Positions 9,932 through 18,142 of a stretch of DNA of 64,000 nucleotides are shown here, piece by piece. The notes beneath the pieces are model-generated. The model was given only the letters and a program-made list of their open reading frames with translations, ran no database searches and was not told where the DNA came from. This DNA comes from Pseudomonadota bacterium (GTDB lineage Bacteria; Pseudomonadota; Gammaproteobacteria; Steroidobacterales; Steroidobacteraceae), in contig JAFEDT010000011.1 of assembly GCA_018241445.1 (NCBI GenBank), positions 248,001-312,000 of the forward strand, in the 5' to 3' direction. The stretch's first letter is position 1. The number at the start of each line of letters is the position of its first letter. The position numbers and the translations under genes were made by a program.

Positions 9932-9946
9932 TGGCCCGATTCTTGC
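9932..9946 (+). promoter_or_regulatory. Sigma-54 (RpoN) -24/-12 promoter
   Basis: TGGCCC-GATTC-TTGC, one base off the TGGCAC-N5-TTGC consensus, with GG and GC exactly 10 bases apart. It lies about 64 bases upstream of the lipoprotein ATG at 10010, so the expected start of transcription is near 9958. The same promoter class is present before the PEP-CTERM gene at 5998. Confidence 0.78.
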
Positions 9947-10009
9947 TTTAGGGATTCGCACGTATGGAGTCGGGGCGCGGAAGGCCCGCAGTCGAATGCC
10001 AGGAGAAGT

Positions 10010-10687
10010 ATGCGAAGCTCGTGTCGGTCGGTTGGTTTTCTTGCGCTGGCCCTGTCGATACTGGCGCTGGTCGGCGGCTGCAATGGACAAAACAGCAATT
10101 CGTCGGCAAACAGCGGTACGCCCGCGGGATCATCGTCCGGCGGAGGCGCGACCGCCCTGACAATTTCGGGCCAGCCGGCGACCGCGGGCACGGTCGGCCA
10201 GAAATACTCCCTGCAACCGACAGCGAAGGGCGGGTCAGGCACGTTGACCTTCTCGGCCGCAAACCTGCCGTCGTGGCTGTCGATCAGTTCCAGCACCGGC
10301 CTGGTGTCGGGGACTCCCTCATCCGGCAACGTCGGGACCTACGCGAATATTGTGATTTCGGTATCCGACGGCAAGTCCAGTGCTCACATGCCTGCTTTCT
10401 CGATCGCGGTCAGCCAGGCCGGCACCGCATCCGGCAGCGCCACCCTGACCTGGTCCATGCCCACCCAGAACGCCGACGGGACGCCGCTCACAGACCTCAC
10501 GGGCTTCGTGATCAGGTATGGACAGAGCCCGACGAGCCTGACGCAGCAGATCAACATCGACAATCCGTCAGTGAACACCTACACCATCGCTAATCTCACC
10601 GCGGGGACCTGGTATTTCGCGGTGGTTACGATGTCCGCAGGTGGCAACTACAGCTCGCCTACCAACGTGGCCAGCAAGACCATCTGA
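10010..10687 (+). CDS. Lipoprotein with Ig-like and fibronectin type III-like domains
   Basis: A 225-residue exported lipoprotein: lipobox LVGGC with Cys24, a Ser/Gly-rich linker, a putative Ig-like domain (LPSWLSISSSTGLVSGTP, residues about 55-130) and a fibronectin type III-like domain at the C-terminus (residues about 140-225, ending TWYFAVVTMSAGGNY). An AGGAG element precedes the ATG. It is the first gene after the sigma-54 promoter at 9932 and is followed by a hairpin, so it is probably transcribed alone. Role unknown; an extracellular matrix or glycan-binding role is inference. Confidence 0.8.
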   Translation: MRSSCRSVGFLALALSILALVGGCNGQNSNSSANSGTPAGSSSGGGATALTISGQPATAGTVGQKYSLQPTAKGGSGTLTFSAANLPSWLSISSSTGLVSGTPSSGNVGTYANIVISVSDGKSSAHMPAFSIAVSQAGTASGSATLTWSMPTQNADGTPLTDLTGFVIRYGQSPTSLTQQINIDNPSVNTYTIANLTAGTWYFAVVTMSAGGNYSSPTNVASKTI

Positions 10688-10760
10688 ACCGGTCTGGCTG
10701 AATAGACCCTGAACGGCTGCAGCTCCCGGCCGGGCGCCGCAGCCCGCAGGTGGCGCACTT

Positions 10761-10780
10761 ACGGGCAGCAACCTGCCCGT
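10761..10780 (+). terminator. Possible terminator hairpin
   Basis: Perfect 8-bp stem (10761-10768 with 10773-10780) with loop CAAC, 73 bases after the lipoprotein stop. It is not followed by a long T-run, so rho-independent activity is uncertain. Confidence 0.4.
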
Positions 10781-10957
10781 GCCTTAATCCGTATAATGTC
10801 AAAAGGCCGCAATGTGAGAACCAGCGCAATGCGCTGATTCGTGGCGGCCGGCATTCTTGCCGCAGCGGGTTCGAGGCTTCCTGAGGGCGCTCGCGCTCGC
10901 CGTGCCCGGACCCGGGACGGGCATGCCGGCGACACACGGGGAAGTGTCCGGATACGG

Positions 10958-11608
10958 ATGGCTATGGAACGAAATACAACGAGTCGAGCGAATCTGTGGC
11001 GCGCGCTGGTTACGGCGGTCCTGATGGGGTTCGCCCTGCTGGTGCAGGGGTGCCAGGGTGGCGCGCCCGTGCGTGGCGCAGAGGCTGCGCCGCAGAAGCC
11101 GGTGGAATACCGGATCGGGCCGGGTGACACGCTCAACGTATTCGTGTTCAACCAGCCGGATCTGAGTGTCACTGTCCAGGTCCGCCCCGACGGGCGTGTT
11201 TCCACCCCCCTGGTGGAGAACATGCCCGCCGCCGGCAAGACACCCAGCGAACTCGGCCGTGACATCGAGAAGGTCCTGTCGGAGTACGTGCGCACGCCGC
11301 AGGTCAACATCATCGTGACCGGCTTCGTCGGCACCTACTCCGACCAGATCCGTATCGTAGGCGAGGGCGTACTCAAGCCGCAGGCGCTGCCCTTCAGGAA
11401 CGGCATGCACCTGATGGACGTGATGATCCAGGCCGGCGCGCCCGGACAGTTCGCCGCGCTCAACCGCGCGCGCATCCTGCGCACGGAGAACGGCAAGCAG
11501 ACCGAGATCAAGGTGCGGCTGGGCGACCTGATCAACAGCGGCGACACCCGGCAGAACATCGCGATGCAGCCGGGCGACGTGCTGATCATTCCGCAATCGA
11601 GGTTCTGA
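10958..11608 (+). CDS. XrtA-system polysaccharide export lipoprotein (Wza/GumB-like)
   Basis: Outer-membrane polysaccharide export protein of about 216 residues. Lipobox LVQGC (Cys32) is followed by the Poly_export domain (VEYRIGPGDTLNVFVFNQPD) and a SLBB domain (IRIVGEGVLKPQALPFRNGM to the end, MQPGDVLIIPQSRF). The chosen ATG at 10958 gives a compact signal peptide; a longer frame to 10841 looks non-coding. It is the first gene of the export block and sits 10 bases before the chain-length gene. A TATAAT lies at 10792-10797 but no convincing -35 was found. Confidence 0.9.
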   Translation: MAMERNTTSRANLWRALVTAVLMGFALLVQGCQGGAPVRGAEAAPQKPVEYRIGPGDTLNVFVFNQPDLSVTVQVRPDGRVSTPLVENMPAAGKTPSELGRDIEKVLSEYVRTPQVNIIVTGFVGTYSDQIRIVGEGVLKPQALPFRNGMHLMDVMIQAGAPGQFAALNRARILRTENGKQTEIKVRLGDLINSGDTRQNIAMQPGDVLIIPQSRF

Positions 11609-11618
11609 GCGAACGCTC

Positions 11619-13232
11619 ATGAGGGACACACTCGCGCAGATTCTCGCCCATGCCCGCGGCGCCTGGCGTTACCGCTGGCCGGCGGTCCTCGTGGCCTGGG
11701 TGGTTGCGGTTGCGGCGTGGGCGGGGATCACGCTGATGCCGCCGGTGTACGAGGCGCGCGCCAAGGTTTACGTAGATACCGATTCCGTGTTGAAGCCGCT
11801 GTTGAACGGGCTGGCGGTCAATGCCGACACCGAGAACCGGGTCAACATGATGGCGCGCATGGTCATGGGCCGGCCCAACCTGGAGCGCGTGGCGCGCGAG
11901 ACTGACCTCTCGGCGCACGCCCGCACCCAGACCGAGTTCGCGGAGGTGGTCAATTCGCTGGCGCGCCGCGTCACGCTCGAGAGCGGCAACGGCGCCGGTC
12001 CGGGCGCCGCAGCCGCCACCAATGTCTACGGCATCACCGGCAACAACGTCTACACCCTGCGCTTCACCGATCCCAACCCGGTAACCGCGCAGCGCGTGGT
12101 ACAGCACCTGCTGAATGCTTTCGTCGAGGATACCCTCGGCGTCAAGCGCATCGACTCCGACAAGGCACAGGAGTTTCTCGGCCAGCAGATCCGCGACTAC
12201 GAGAGCCGCCTGCGGGCCGCTGAGCAGCGCCTGGCGCAGTTCAAGCAGCGCAACGTCGGCTTGATCCCCGGGCAGCTGACAGGCGACTACTTCACGCGCC
12301 TGCAGACCGAGCAGGACAAGCTCGACCAGTTGCGCGCCAAGTACCGCCTGGCGACCCAGGCGCGCGCGGAGATCGCCAAGCAGCTGGAGGGCGAGGAGCC
12401 GACTTTCGGCCTGTTCAGCGGCGGCGGCGATGACAGTTCCAATGACCCGCAGATCGCTGAGTACAAGACGCAGCTGAACCAGTTGCTGCTGCAGTACACC
12501 GACAAGCACCCCAAAGTCATCGCGCTCAAGGCCACGATCGCGCAGCTGCAGGCGCAGAAGGCCGCCGCGCACAAGGGCCGTGCGGCATTCGCACTGCCAA
12601 AATCCAACGCCGAAGCCAGCGCAATCGCGCTCGACATCAATCCGGTTTACCAGAATCTGCGCGTGGAGCAGAGCCGCACCGACGTGGCGCTGGCGGAACT
12701 GCGCCAGCAGCTGGGTGAGCAGGAAGGGGTGGTTGCCGACCTGAAATCCAAGGTCAACACCATGCCGCAGACCGAAGCGGAGCTGACGCAGCTGACCCGC
12801 GATTACGAGGTCACCAAGGCGCAGCACACCGCGCTGGTGCAGCGGCTGGACTCGGCGCGCCTGTCGCAGGAGGCCGAGGCAACCAATAACCCGGTGAAAT
12901 TCCGCATCATCGAACCGCCGGTGGTGCCGCTGGTACCGGTGGCGCCGAACCGGCCGCTGCTGATGACTGCCGCGCTGCTGGGCGCGCTGGCGGCCGGGGT
13001 GGGCCTGGCGCTGCTGCTGAACCTGCTCAAGCCGATCTTCGTGTCGCGCAGCATGCTGGCGGCTGTGACCGGCCTGCCGGTACTTGGCTCGGTCAGCCTG
13101 GTGCGCCCGGCGGGAAATCTGCGCGAGCCGATGCGCCTGGGCCTGGCCTGCGCGGCGTTGGTGGTGGTCTACGTGATCGGCCTGCTGATCGCCGACCCCG
13201 TCAGTTCAGTGTTACACCGGCTGGTGGGGTAG
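11619..13232 (+). CDS. XrtA-associated chain-length determinant (Wzz/GumC-like)
   Basis: Inner-membrane polysaccharide co-polymerase of 537 residues that would control chain length and pair with the export lipoprotein. It has an N-terminal Wzz domain with TM1 (WPAVLVAWVVAVAAWAGITL), a long periplasmic coiled coil (residues about 180-410, rich in Q, E, A and R), a second helix near residue 445 (LLMTAALLGALAAGVGLALL), and an extra C-terminal helix, as in the PEP-CTERM subfamily. It has no kinase domain; the autokinase is the next gene, 2 bases downstream. Confidence 0.92.
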   Translation: MRDTLAQILAHARGAWRYRWPAVLVAWVVAVAAWAGITLMPPVYEARAKVYVDTDSVLKPLLNGLAVNADTENRVNMMARMVMGRPNLERVARETDLSAHARTQTEFAEVVNSLARRVTLESGNGAGPGAAAATNVYGITGNNVYTLRFTDPNPVTAQRVVQHLLNAFVEDTLGVKRIDSDKAQEFLGQQIRDYESRLRAAEQRLAQFKQRNVGLIPGQLTGDYFTRLQTEQDKLDQLRAKYRLATQARAEIAKQLEGEEPTFGLFSGGGDDSSNDPQIAEYKTQLNQLLLQYTDKHPKVIALKATIAQLQAQKAAAHKGRAAFALPKSNAEASAIALDINPVYQNLRVEQSRTDVALAELRQQLGEQEGVVADLKSKVNTMPQTEAELTQLTRDYEVTKAQHTALVQRLDSARLSQEAEATNNPVKFRIIEPPVVPLVPVAPNRPLLMTAALLGALAAGVGLALLLNLLKPIFVSRSMLAAVTGLPVLGSVSLVRPAGNLREPMRLGLACAALVVVYVIGLLIADPVSSVLHRLVG

Positions 13233-13234
13233 GT

Positions 13235-14155
13235 ATGAGCATCATCGAGAAGGCGCTGCAAAAGCAGCGTAGCGCGGGTGATGCGGGGGCACGACGCGAA
13301 CCGCCCCGCCTGGAGCGCTCCGCGGACGCAGCGCCGCATGCGCCCGCGGTCGCCGCGGTGCAGGTGCCCCCGGCAACGGCGGCCCGCGCGCCACGCGCCG
13401 CCGCGGTGCACGCCAACCTGGAGGAACTGCGTGCCGGCGGACTGTTGCCGCCGCTGCCGTTTGCCGACGCCATCACCGAGCAGATCCGCCGCATCAAGTG
13501 GCCGCTGCTGGAGAGCGCCTTCGGGCGTGGCGCCGACGGCGATGGTAGGCGCGCCAACACGCTGATGATCACCAGCGCCATCGCCGGAGAGGGCAAGACC
13601 TTCATCTCCTTCAACCTGGCGATGAGCATGGCGCGCGAGCGCGACTACGACCTGCTGCTGGTGGATGCCGACGTGGCCAAGCGCGACCTGAGCACACGCC
13701 TGCATGCACAGCCGCACCCGGGGCTGATCGACGCCATCCTCGACCCGCAACTCGATCCGGAATCCCTGGTGCTGGATACGGGTATCGCGGGCCTGAGCTT
13801 TCTGCCCGCCGGACAGCCGACCGCGATTGCATCGGAACTGTTCGGCAGCCGCCGCCTGGCGCAGATCGTCGGCCTGCTCGCCAACGCCGATGAGCACCGC
13901 GTGGTGCTGTTCGACTGCTCGCCGCTGCTGGCGACCAACGAGACACGTATTCTTGCCACACTGGTGGACCAGGTGGTGATGGTGGTGGGCGCCGAGTCGA
14001 CGCCCCAGCCACTGGTGCTGGAGGCCATTGGCTTGCTGGATCGCAGCAAGCGGATCCGCTGCCTGCTGAACCAGGCGCGTGTCAGCCACCTGAGCGAGCA
14101 TTACTACTATGGTGCCTACGGCAGCGGTTATCCTGCGCATGAGCCCCCGAAATAG
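13235..14155 (+). CDS. XrtA-associated tyrosine autokinase (CpsD/CapB-like)
   Basis: Cytoplasmic bacterial tyrosine kinase of 306 residues, the partner of the chain-length protein. Walker A is SAIAGEGKTF (residues about 111-122), Walker A' is LLLVDADVAKRD, and Walker B is VVLFDCSPLL. The C-terminus carries a Tyr cluster (HYYYGAYGSGY), the expected autophosphorylation site. The first 60 residues are Ala/Pro/Arg-rich and look disordered. GGTAGGT lies just before the ATG. It overlaps the next gene by 17 bases. Confidence 0.92.
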   Translation: MSIIEKALQKQRSAGDAGARREPPRLERSADAAPHAPAVAAVQVPPATAARAPRAAAVHANLEELRAGGLLPPLPFADAITEQIRRIKWPLLESAFGRGADGDGRRANTLMITSAIAGEGKTFISFNLAMSMARERDYDLLLVDADVAKRDLSTRLHAQPHPGLIDAILDPQLDPESLVLDTGIAGLSFLPAGQPTAIASELFGSRRLAQIVGLLANADEHRVVLFDCSPLLATNETRILATLVDQVVMVVGAESTPQPLVLEAIGLLDRSKRIRCLLNQARVSHLSEHYYYGAYGSGYPAHEPPK

Positions 14156-15827
14156 CCGGGCCGCCGGCTGCCCCCGCTGGCCGCTGGCGCTGGCCGCCGT
14201 GGTGCCGCTTGCGGGCGCAGCCGCCTCAGCAGCGGCCGCCACCACCGTGATCGTGCCGCGCATCAGCGCGGCGAGTGCGTGGACCGACAATATCGACCTG
14301 GCGTTGCCCGGCCAGACCGAGTCGGGCGAGATCTGGCAGCTGATTCCGGGGGTCAGCCTCAAATACGACAGCGACTGGCTGCGCACCAACCTGGACTACC
14401 AGGTCCAGGCGCTTTTCTATACCGGCGGCCAGCACGGCCACGACACCTATCAGAACGGCAACATCTTCGCGGAGGGGAAGCTTGTCCCTGACTGGCTGTT
14501 TCTGGACGGCAACGCCCAGCGCACCCAGAGCCAGGTCGATCCCACGCGCAACAACAACATAGACGTCATATTTCCGGTCGGCAATATCGCCAACACCACC
14601 GCCGCGGCCATCACGCCGACGCTGCGTCACCGCTTCCACTGGGTGCAGATGGAGGGCCGGTATTCCTGGGGCTTCACCCACAACCAGGACGCCAACGGGG
14701 TGGGACAGCAGCCGGCGCCAGCACCGCCACCGCGTTGCTGCCGGCGCTTTGCCTATGACCAACAGGACAGGGCCGCCGTGGTCCCTTATTACCCGTATCT
14801 CAACTACGCGCTGGCCAATTCCTCCAATCGCGACGGCAGCTTCGCCCTGAGTTCCGCGGAGCCCAAGGCGAAGCTCACCTGGAGCGCCCGCTACCAGCGC
14901 AGCGAAACCACCTATACCAACGTGAACGCGCCGCGCTACCTCAACGAGTCGTTGCTCGGGGAACTGGGTTGGCTGGCGTGGCCCGGACTGCGCCTGCTGG
15001 GCCAGGGCGGCAAGGAGAGCGATCCGCGCCTGGGTGTATCCCGCGGCGGGCTTGACGCGAGCCAGTGGGCCGCCGGTTTCGACTGGTCCGACGATCCGCA
15101 GAACGACCTGCGCGCCCTGGCGGGCAAGCGCTTCTTCGGCAGGCAGTATCAGTTGTCCTGGACACGCCAGAGCCGGCTGCTGGGCCTGATCGTAAACTAC
15201 CTCGAGCAACCGACCACCGACGCCAACCGCTACCTGCCCCAGGGTTTCAATAATCCGCTGAACCTCCCGGGCGTACCGCAGTTCTCGCGCCTGACACCGG
15301 ATGTCTACGTGCTCAAGTCATTGAACGCGAGCGCGGTGCTGACCGGGCGCGTCACACAGGTGGGCCTGGTGCTGACCTCCGAGCGCCGCATTTACCTGAC
15401 GCTGCTGGGCGCGCCCGTGACCTCGCCGATCGAGGACACCCAGCGTGCGGTGACCGCCTTCGGCAGCCGCAGGCTCGGGCCGCGGATCACTGCGATGGCA
15501 AGCGTCAACTTCGCCAACAACGATCTGCGCGAGGGCGCCGTTGCCCAGTACAAGGACCGCCGCTACACCGCCCAGCTCACCGACCAGGTAGGACCGCGCA
15601 CTTCCGTCAACCTGACGTTCAACCACTTCCAGCGCACCGGCGCGCAGGTCTACAAGGCCAACATGCTGATGTTGAGTGGCACCATGACCTTCGGGGCCGC
15701 GGGCGCTGCGCCCGGCGCCGCGGGTCCCGGGATTCCGGGTGCCGCCGGCTATGCCCAGCCGCTTCCCGGCGCCTACGGTGCTCCCGGGCCTGCCGTGCCC
15801 CCCGTGGGCGGCTTCGGCCCGCAGTAG
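14139..15827 (+). CDS. XrtA-associated outer-membrane beta-barrel protein
   Basis: A 562-residue protein of the PEP-CTERM-system outer-membrane family (TIGR03016 type). After a signal peptide (LALAAVVPLAGAAASAAAAT) come many amphipathic beta strands with aromatic girdles (LRTNLDYQVQALFYTGG, WVQMEGRYSWGF) and an ending rich in Gly, Pro and Ala. The ATG at 14139 within the previous gene is chosen because the signal peptide starts there. A Pro/Cys insert (PAPAPPPRCC, near residue 195) is unusual for a barrel loop. It probably serves as a secretion or anchoring porin for the glycan; that is inference from position. Confidence 0.8.
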   Translation: MSPRNSRAAGCPRWPLALAAVVPLAGAAASAAAATTVIVPRISAASAWTDNIDLALPGQTESGEIWQLIPGVSLKYDSDWLRTNLDYQVQALFYTGGQHGHDTYQNGNIFAEGKLVPDWLFLDGNAQRTQSQVDPTRNNNIDVIFPVGNIANTTAAAITPTLRHRFHWVQMEGRYSWGFTHNQDANGVGQQPAPAPPPRCCRRFAYDQQDRAAVVPYYPYLNYALANSSNRDGSFALSSAEPKAKLTWSARYQRSETTYTNVNAPRYLNESLLGELGWLAWPGLRLLGQGGKESDPRLGVSRGGLDASQWAAGFDWSDDPQNDLRALAGKRFFGRQYQLSWTRQSRLLGLIVNYLEQPTTDANRYLPQGFNNPLNLPGVPQFSRLTPDVYVLKSLNASAVLTGRVTQVGLVLTSERRIYLTLLGAPVTSPIEDTQRAVTAFGSRRLGPRITAMASVNFANNDLREGAVAQYKDRRYTAQLTDQVGPRTSVNLTFNHFQRTGAQVYKANMLMLSGTMTFGAAGAAPGAAGPGIPGAAGYAQPLPGAYGAPGPAVPPVGGFGPQ

Positions 15828-15836
15828 GCGCTTCCC

Positions 15837-16922
15837 ATGGACAGCGCCCAGGCCCGCAGCGCACCGCAGGCGCCGCCCGCGGTGGCGGCCGCGGGTCCGG
15901 TCACGGTCGCAAGCCTCGAGGCGCAGGACGAGGCGCGCTGGAACGCCTTCGTCGAGCTGCATCCGGGCGGCACTTTCTTTCACCTGGCGCAGTGGCGTGA
16001 AGTGCTGCGGCGGGCCTTCGGCCACCGGCCCCATTACCTCGTGGCGCAACGCGGCGGCCGCATCAGCGGCGTCCTGCCGCTGGCGCAGGTGCGCAGCCTG
16101 CTGTTCGGCCACGCACTGGTGTCCACGCCGTTTTGCGTCTACGGCGGGATCCTGGCCGAGGATGATGCCAGCCTCCAGGCGCTCACGCGCGCAGCCTGCG
16201 ACCTGGGTGAAAACCTTGGCGTGGACTACGTCGAGATGCGCAACCGCCGGCCGCTGCATGAGGGCTGGCCTGCCAAGGACCTGTACGTGACTTTCCGCCG
16301 GCCCATCGACGCCGATCCGGAAAAGAACATGCAGGCCATCCCGCGCAAACAGCGCGCCATGGTGCGCAAGGGCCTGCAGAAGCAGTTGCAGGCGCACATC
16401 GACACCGACACGCGCCGCATGTACGACATCTACTCCGAGAGCCTGCGCAATCTGGGCACACCAGTGTTCGCGCGCAGCTACCCGCGGGTGCTGCAACAGG
16501 TGTTCGGCAGCCAGTGCGAGGTGCTGACGGTACAGGATGGCGCGCGGCCGGTGGCGAGCGTGTTGAGCTTCTACTTCCGCGACGAGGTCCTGCCGTATTA
16601 CGGCGGCAGCACCTATGCGGCGCGCGCCGCAGCGGGCAATGACTTCATGTACTGGCAGGTGATGGAGCGGGCGCGCGAGCGCGGGGCGCGGCTGTTCGAC
16701 TTCGGGCGCAGCAAGCGCGATACCGGCTCGTTCGACTTCAAGAAGAACTGGGGCTTCGAGCCTGAGCCGCTGCACTACCAGTACCACCTGGTGCGCGCGC
16801 GCGCCATGCCCAACCTGAGTCCCAGCAACGCACGCTACTCGCGCATGATCGGCGCCTGGCGACGCCTGCCGCTCGGACTGACGCGTGTGGTGGGCCCGCC
16901 GCTGGCGCGCTACCTGGGGTGA
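15837..16922 (+). CDS. FemAB-family protein, XrtA-associated
   Basis: A 361-residue GNAT-superfamily protein of the FemAB type found in XrtA loci (TIGR03019 type). Recognisable parts are GTFFHLAQWREVLRRAFGH near residue 40, the linker IPRKQRAMVRKGLQK, and a second acyltransferase half (LPYYGGSTYAARAAAGNDFM, FDFGRSKRDTGSFDFKKNWG). FemAB enzymes transfer amino acids from aminoacyl-tRNA; in XrtA systems the acceptor is unknown. It overlaps the following glycosyltransferase by 4 bases. Confidence 0.9.
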   Translation: MDSAQARSAPQAPPAVAAAGPVTVASLEAQDEARWNAFVELHPGGTFFHLAQWREVLRRAFGHRPHYLVAQRGGRISGVLPLAQVRSLLFGHALVSTPFCVYGGILAEDDASLQALTRAACDLGENLGVDYVEMRNRRPLHEGWPAKDLYVTFRRPIDADPEKNMQAIPRKQRAMVRKGLQKQLQAHIDTDTRRMYDIYSESLRNLGTPVFARSYPRVLQQVFGSQCEVLTVQDGARPVASVLSFYFRDEVLPYYGGSTYAARAAAGNDFMYWQVMERARERGARLFDFGRSKRDTGSFDFKKNWGFEPEPLHYQYHLVRARAMPNLSPSNARYSRMIGAWRRLPLGLTRVVGPPLARYLG

Positions 16923-18142
16923 GCGTGCCCGTGAGCCTGCGGGTGACGAGTGTGTGCCGCGTACTTCCAACGCCGGCTGACCCGGCGGCGGGCACCTTCG
17001 TTGCCGACCGTCTGGCGGCCATGGCGCGGCGGTGTGCGCTGCGCGCGCTGCAGCCGGTGCCGTACTGTCCGCCGCTGCGGCCGCTGCCCGCCTGGGCCCG
17101 CGCCCCGCATCGCGACGCCCGCGGCTTCGACATCGAGCCGCTGCCGATGTACTACCTCCCCGGGGTACTCAAGCAGCTCGACGGCCAGTGGCTGGCGCGC
17201 AGTGTGCGCGCGCGGCTGGGCTCGCTGCGGCGCGCCGCACAGGTGGACCTGCTGGACGCCCACTTCGGCTATCCCGACGGGGCCGGCTGCGTGCAGGTGG
17301 CGCAGGAACTGGGCCTGCCCGTGTTCATCACCATCCGTGGCGTGGAAGTGGATGTGCTGCGCAACCGCGTGCTGCGCCCGCGGCTGCTGCGCGCCCTGCG
17401 CTCGGCCACCGGCTGCATCAGTGTCAGCCACTCGCTGCGCGCTACGGCTGTTGCCCAGGGACTGGATGCGAAGCGGATCACGGTCATCCCCAACGCCGTG
17501 AACCGCGAACTGTTTTCTCCCGGTGAGCGTGCCGCCGCGCGAGCACGGCTGACAGTTGCCGGCGATGCGCGCCTGGTGGTCTGCGTGGGGCAGCTCGTCT
17601 CCGGCAAGCGGCATCACGTGCTGTTGCGCGCCATCGCGCGCTTGCGCGCGCTGCTGCCCGCAGTACGGCTGGTGATCGTGGGCGGTCGCGCCTACGAGGC
17701 CGGATACCCGGCTGAGTTGCAGCGACTGGTGCGGGAGCTTGGCCTGGGCGAACAGGTTCGCATCCTCGGTCGCGTGCCGCAGGCCACGGTGCGTGACTGG
17801 CTGCGCGCCGCGGACGTGTTTGCACTGGCGACCGCGCGCGAAGGGTGTTGCAACGCGGTGCTCGAAGCGCTCGCCGTGGGGTGCCCGGTCGTCACCACCC
17901 CCGTCGGCGACAATCCGCAGTACGTGCACGACGGCCGCAACGGCACCCTGGTACCCGTCGACGACGTCGATGCGCTTGCTGCCGCCGTGCGCGCGGCCCT
18001 GGCGCGCGACTGGGATGCGCCGGCCATCAGCCGCGGCCTGCAGGTGGGCGACTGGGACCAGGTGGCTGCGGCGGTACTGGACTACTTCACCGAACGGCTG
18101 GCCGAGGACGCCCGGGCGGGCCGGGCGGACGCGCATGCCTGA
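16919..18142 (+). CDS. Glycosyltransferase family 4 protein
   Basis: A 407-residue GT-B glycosyltransferase, probably cytoplasmic and membrane-associated, building the exopolysaccharide repeat unit. The C-terminal nucleotide-sugar half shows VVCVGQLVSGKRHHVLLRAI, EQVRILGRVP and the EX7E-type signature EGCCNAVLEALAVGCPVV. It starts at a GTG overlapping the FemAB stop and overlaps the next glycosyltransferase by 8 bases. Donor and linkage are not readable from the sequence. Confidence 0.88.
   Translation: MSVPVSLRVTSVCRVLPTPADPAAGTFVADRLAAMARRCALRALQPVPYCPPLRPLPAWARAPHRDARGFDIEPLPMYYLPGVLKQLDGQWLARSVRARLGSLRRAAQVDLLDAHFGYPDGAGCVQVAQELGLPVFITIRGVEVDVLRNRVLRPRLLRALRSATGCISVSHSLRATAVAQGLDAKRITVIPNAVNRELFSPGERAAARARLTVAGDARLVVCVGQLVSGKRHHVLLRAIARLRALLPAVRLVIVGGRAYEAGYPAELQRLVRELGLGEQVRILGRVPQATVRDWLRAADVFALATAREGCCNAVLEALAVGCPVVTTPVGDNPQYVHDGRNGTLVPVDDVDALAAAVRAALARDWDAPAISRGLQVGDWDQVAAAVLDYFTERLAEDARAGRADAHA

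Larger units (their letters stand above)
9635..10009. other. Divergent intergenic region between exosortase and lipoprotein genes
   Basis: 375 bases without a convincing gene, less GC-rich than its surroundings around 9785-9835 and 9890-9930. It holds a perfect 10-bp inverted repeat (9688-9697 with 9729-9738, halves CTGTGACCGG and CCGGTCACAG) in the leader of the exosortase gene and the sigma-54 promoter at 9932-9946 for the plus-strand gene. Confidence 0.7.

Noticed and set aside
10792..10797. TATAAT as a promoter for the export lipoprotein gene
   Set aside because: No -35 box at 16-18 bases and the start codon is 160 bases away; too weak to list as a promoter.
13169..14389. 406-residue minus-strand open frame
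   Set aside because: Antisense to the tyrosine autokinase; no family features.
15318..16970. 550-residue minus-strand open frame opposite the beta-barrel and FemAB genes
   Set aside because: No recognisable motif, His/Arg/Gln-rich, and fully overlapped by two conserved XrtA genes.
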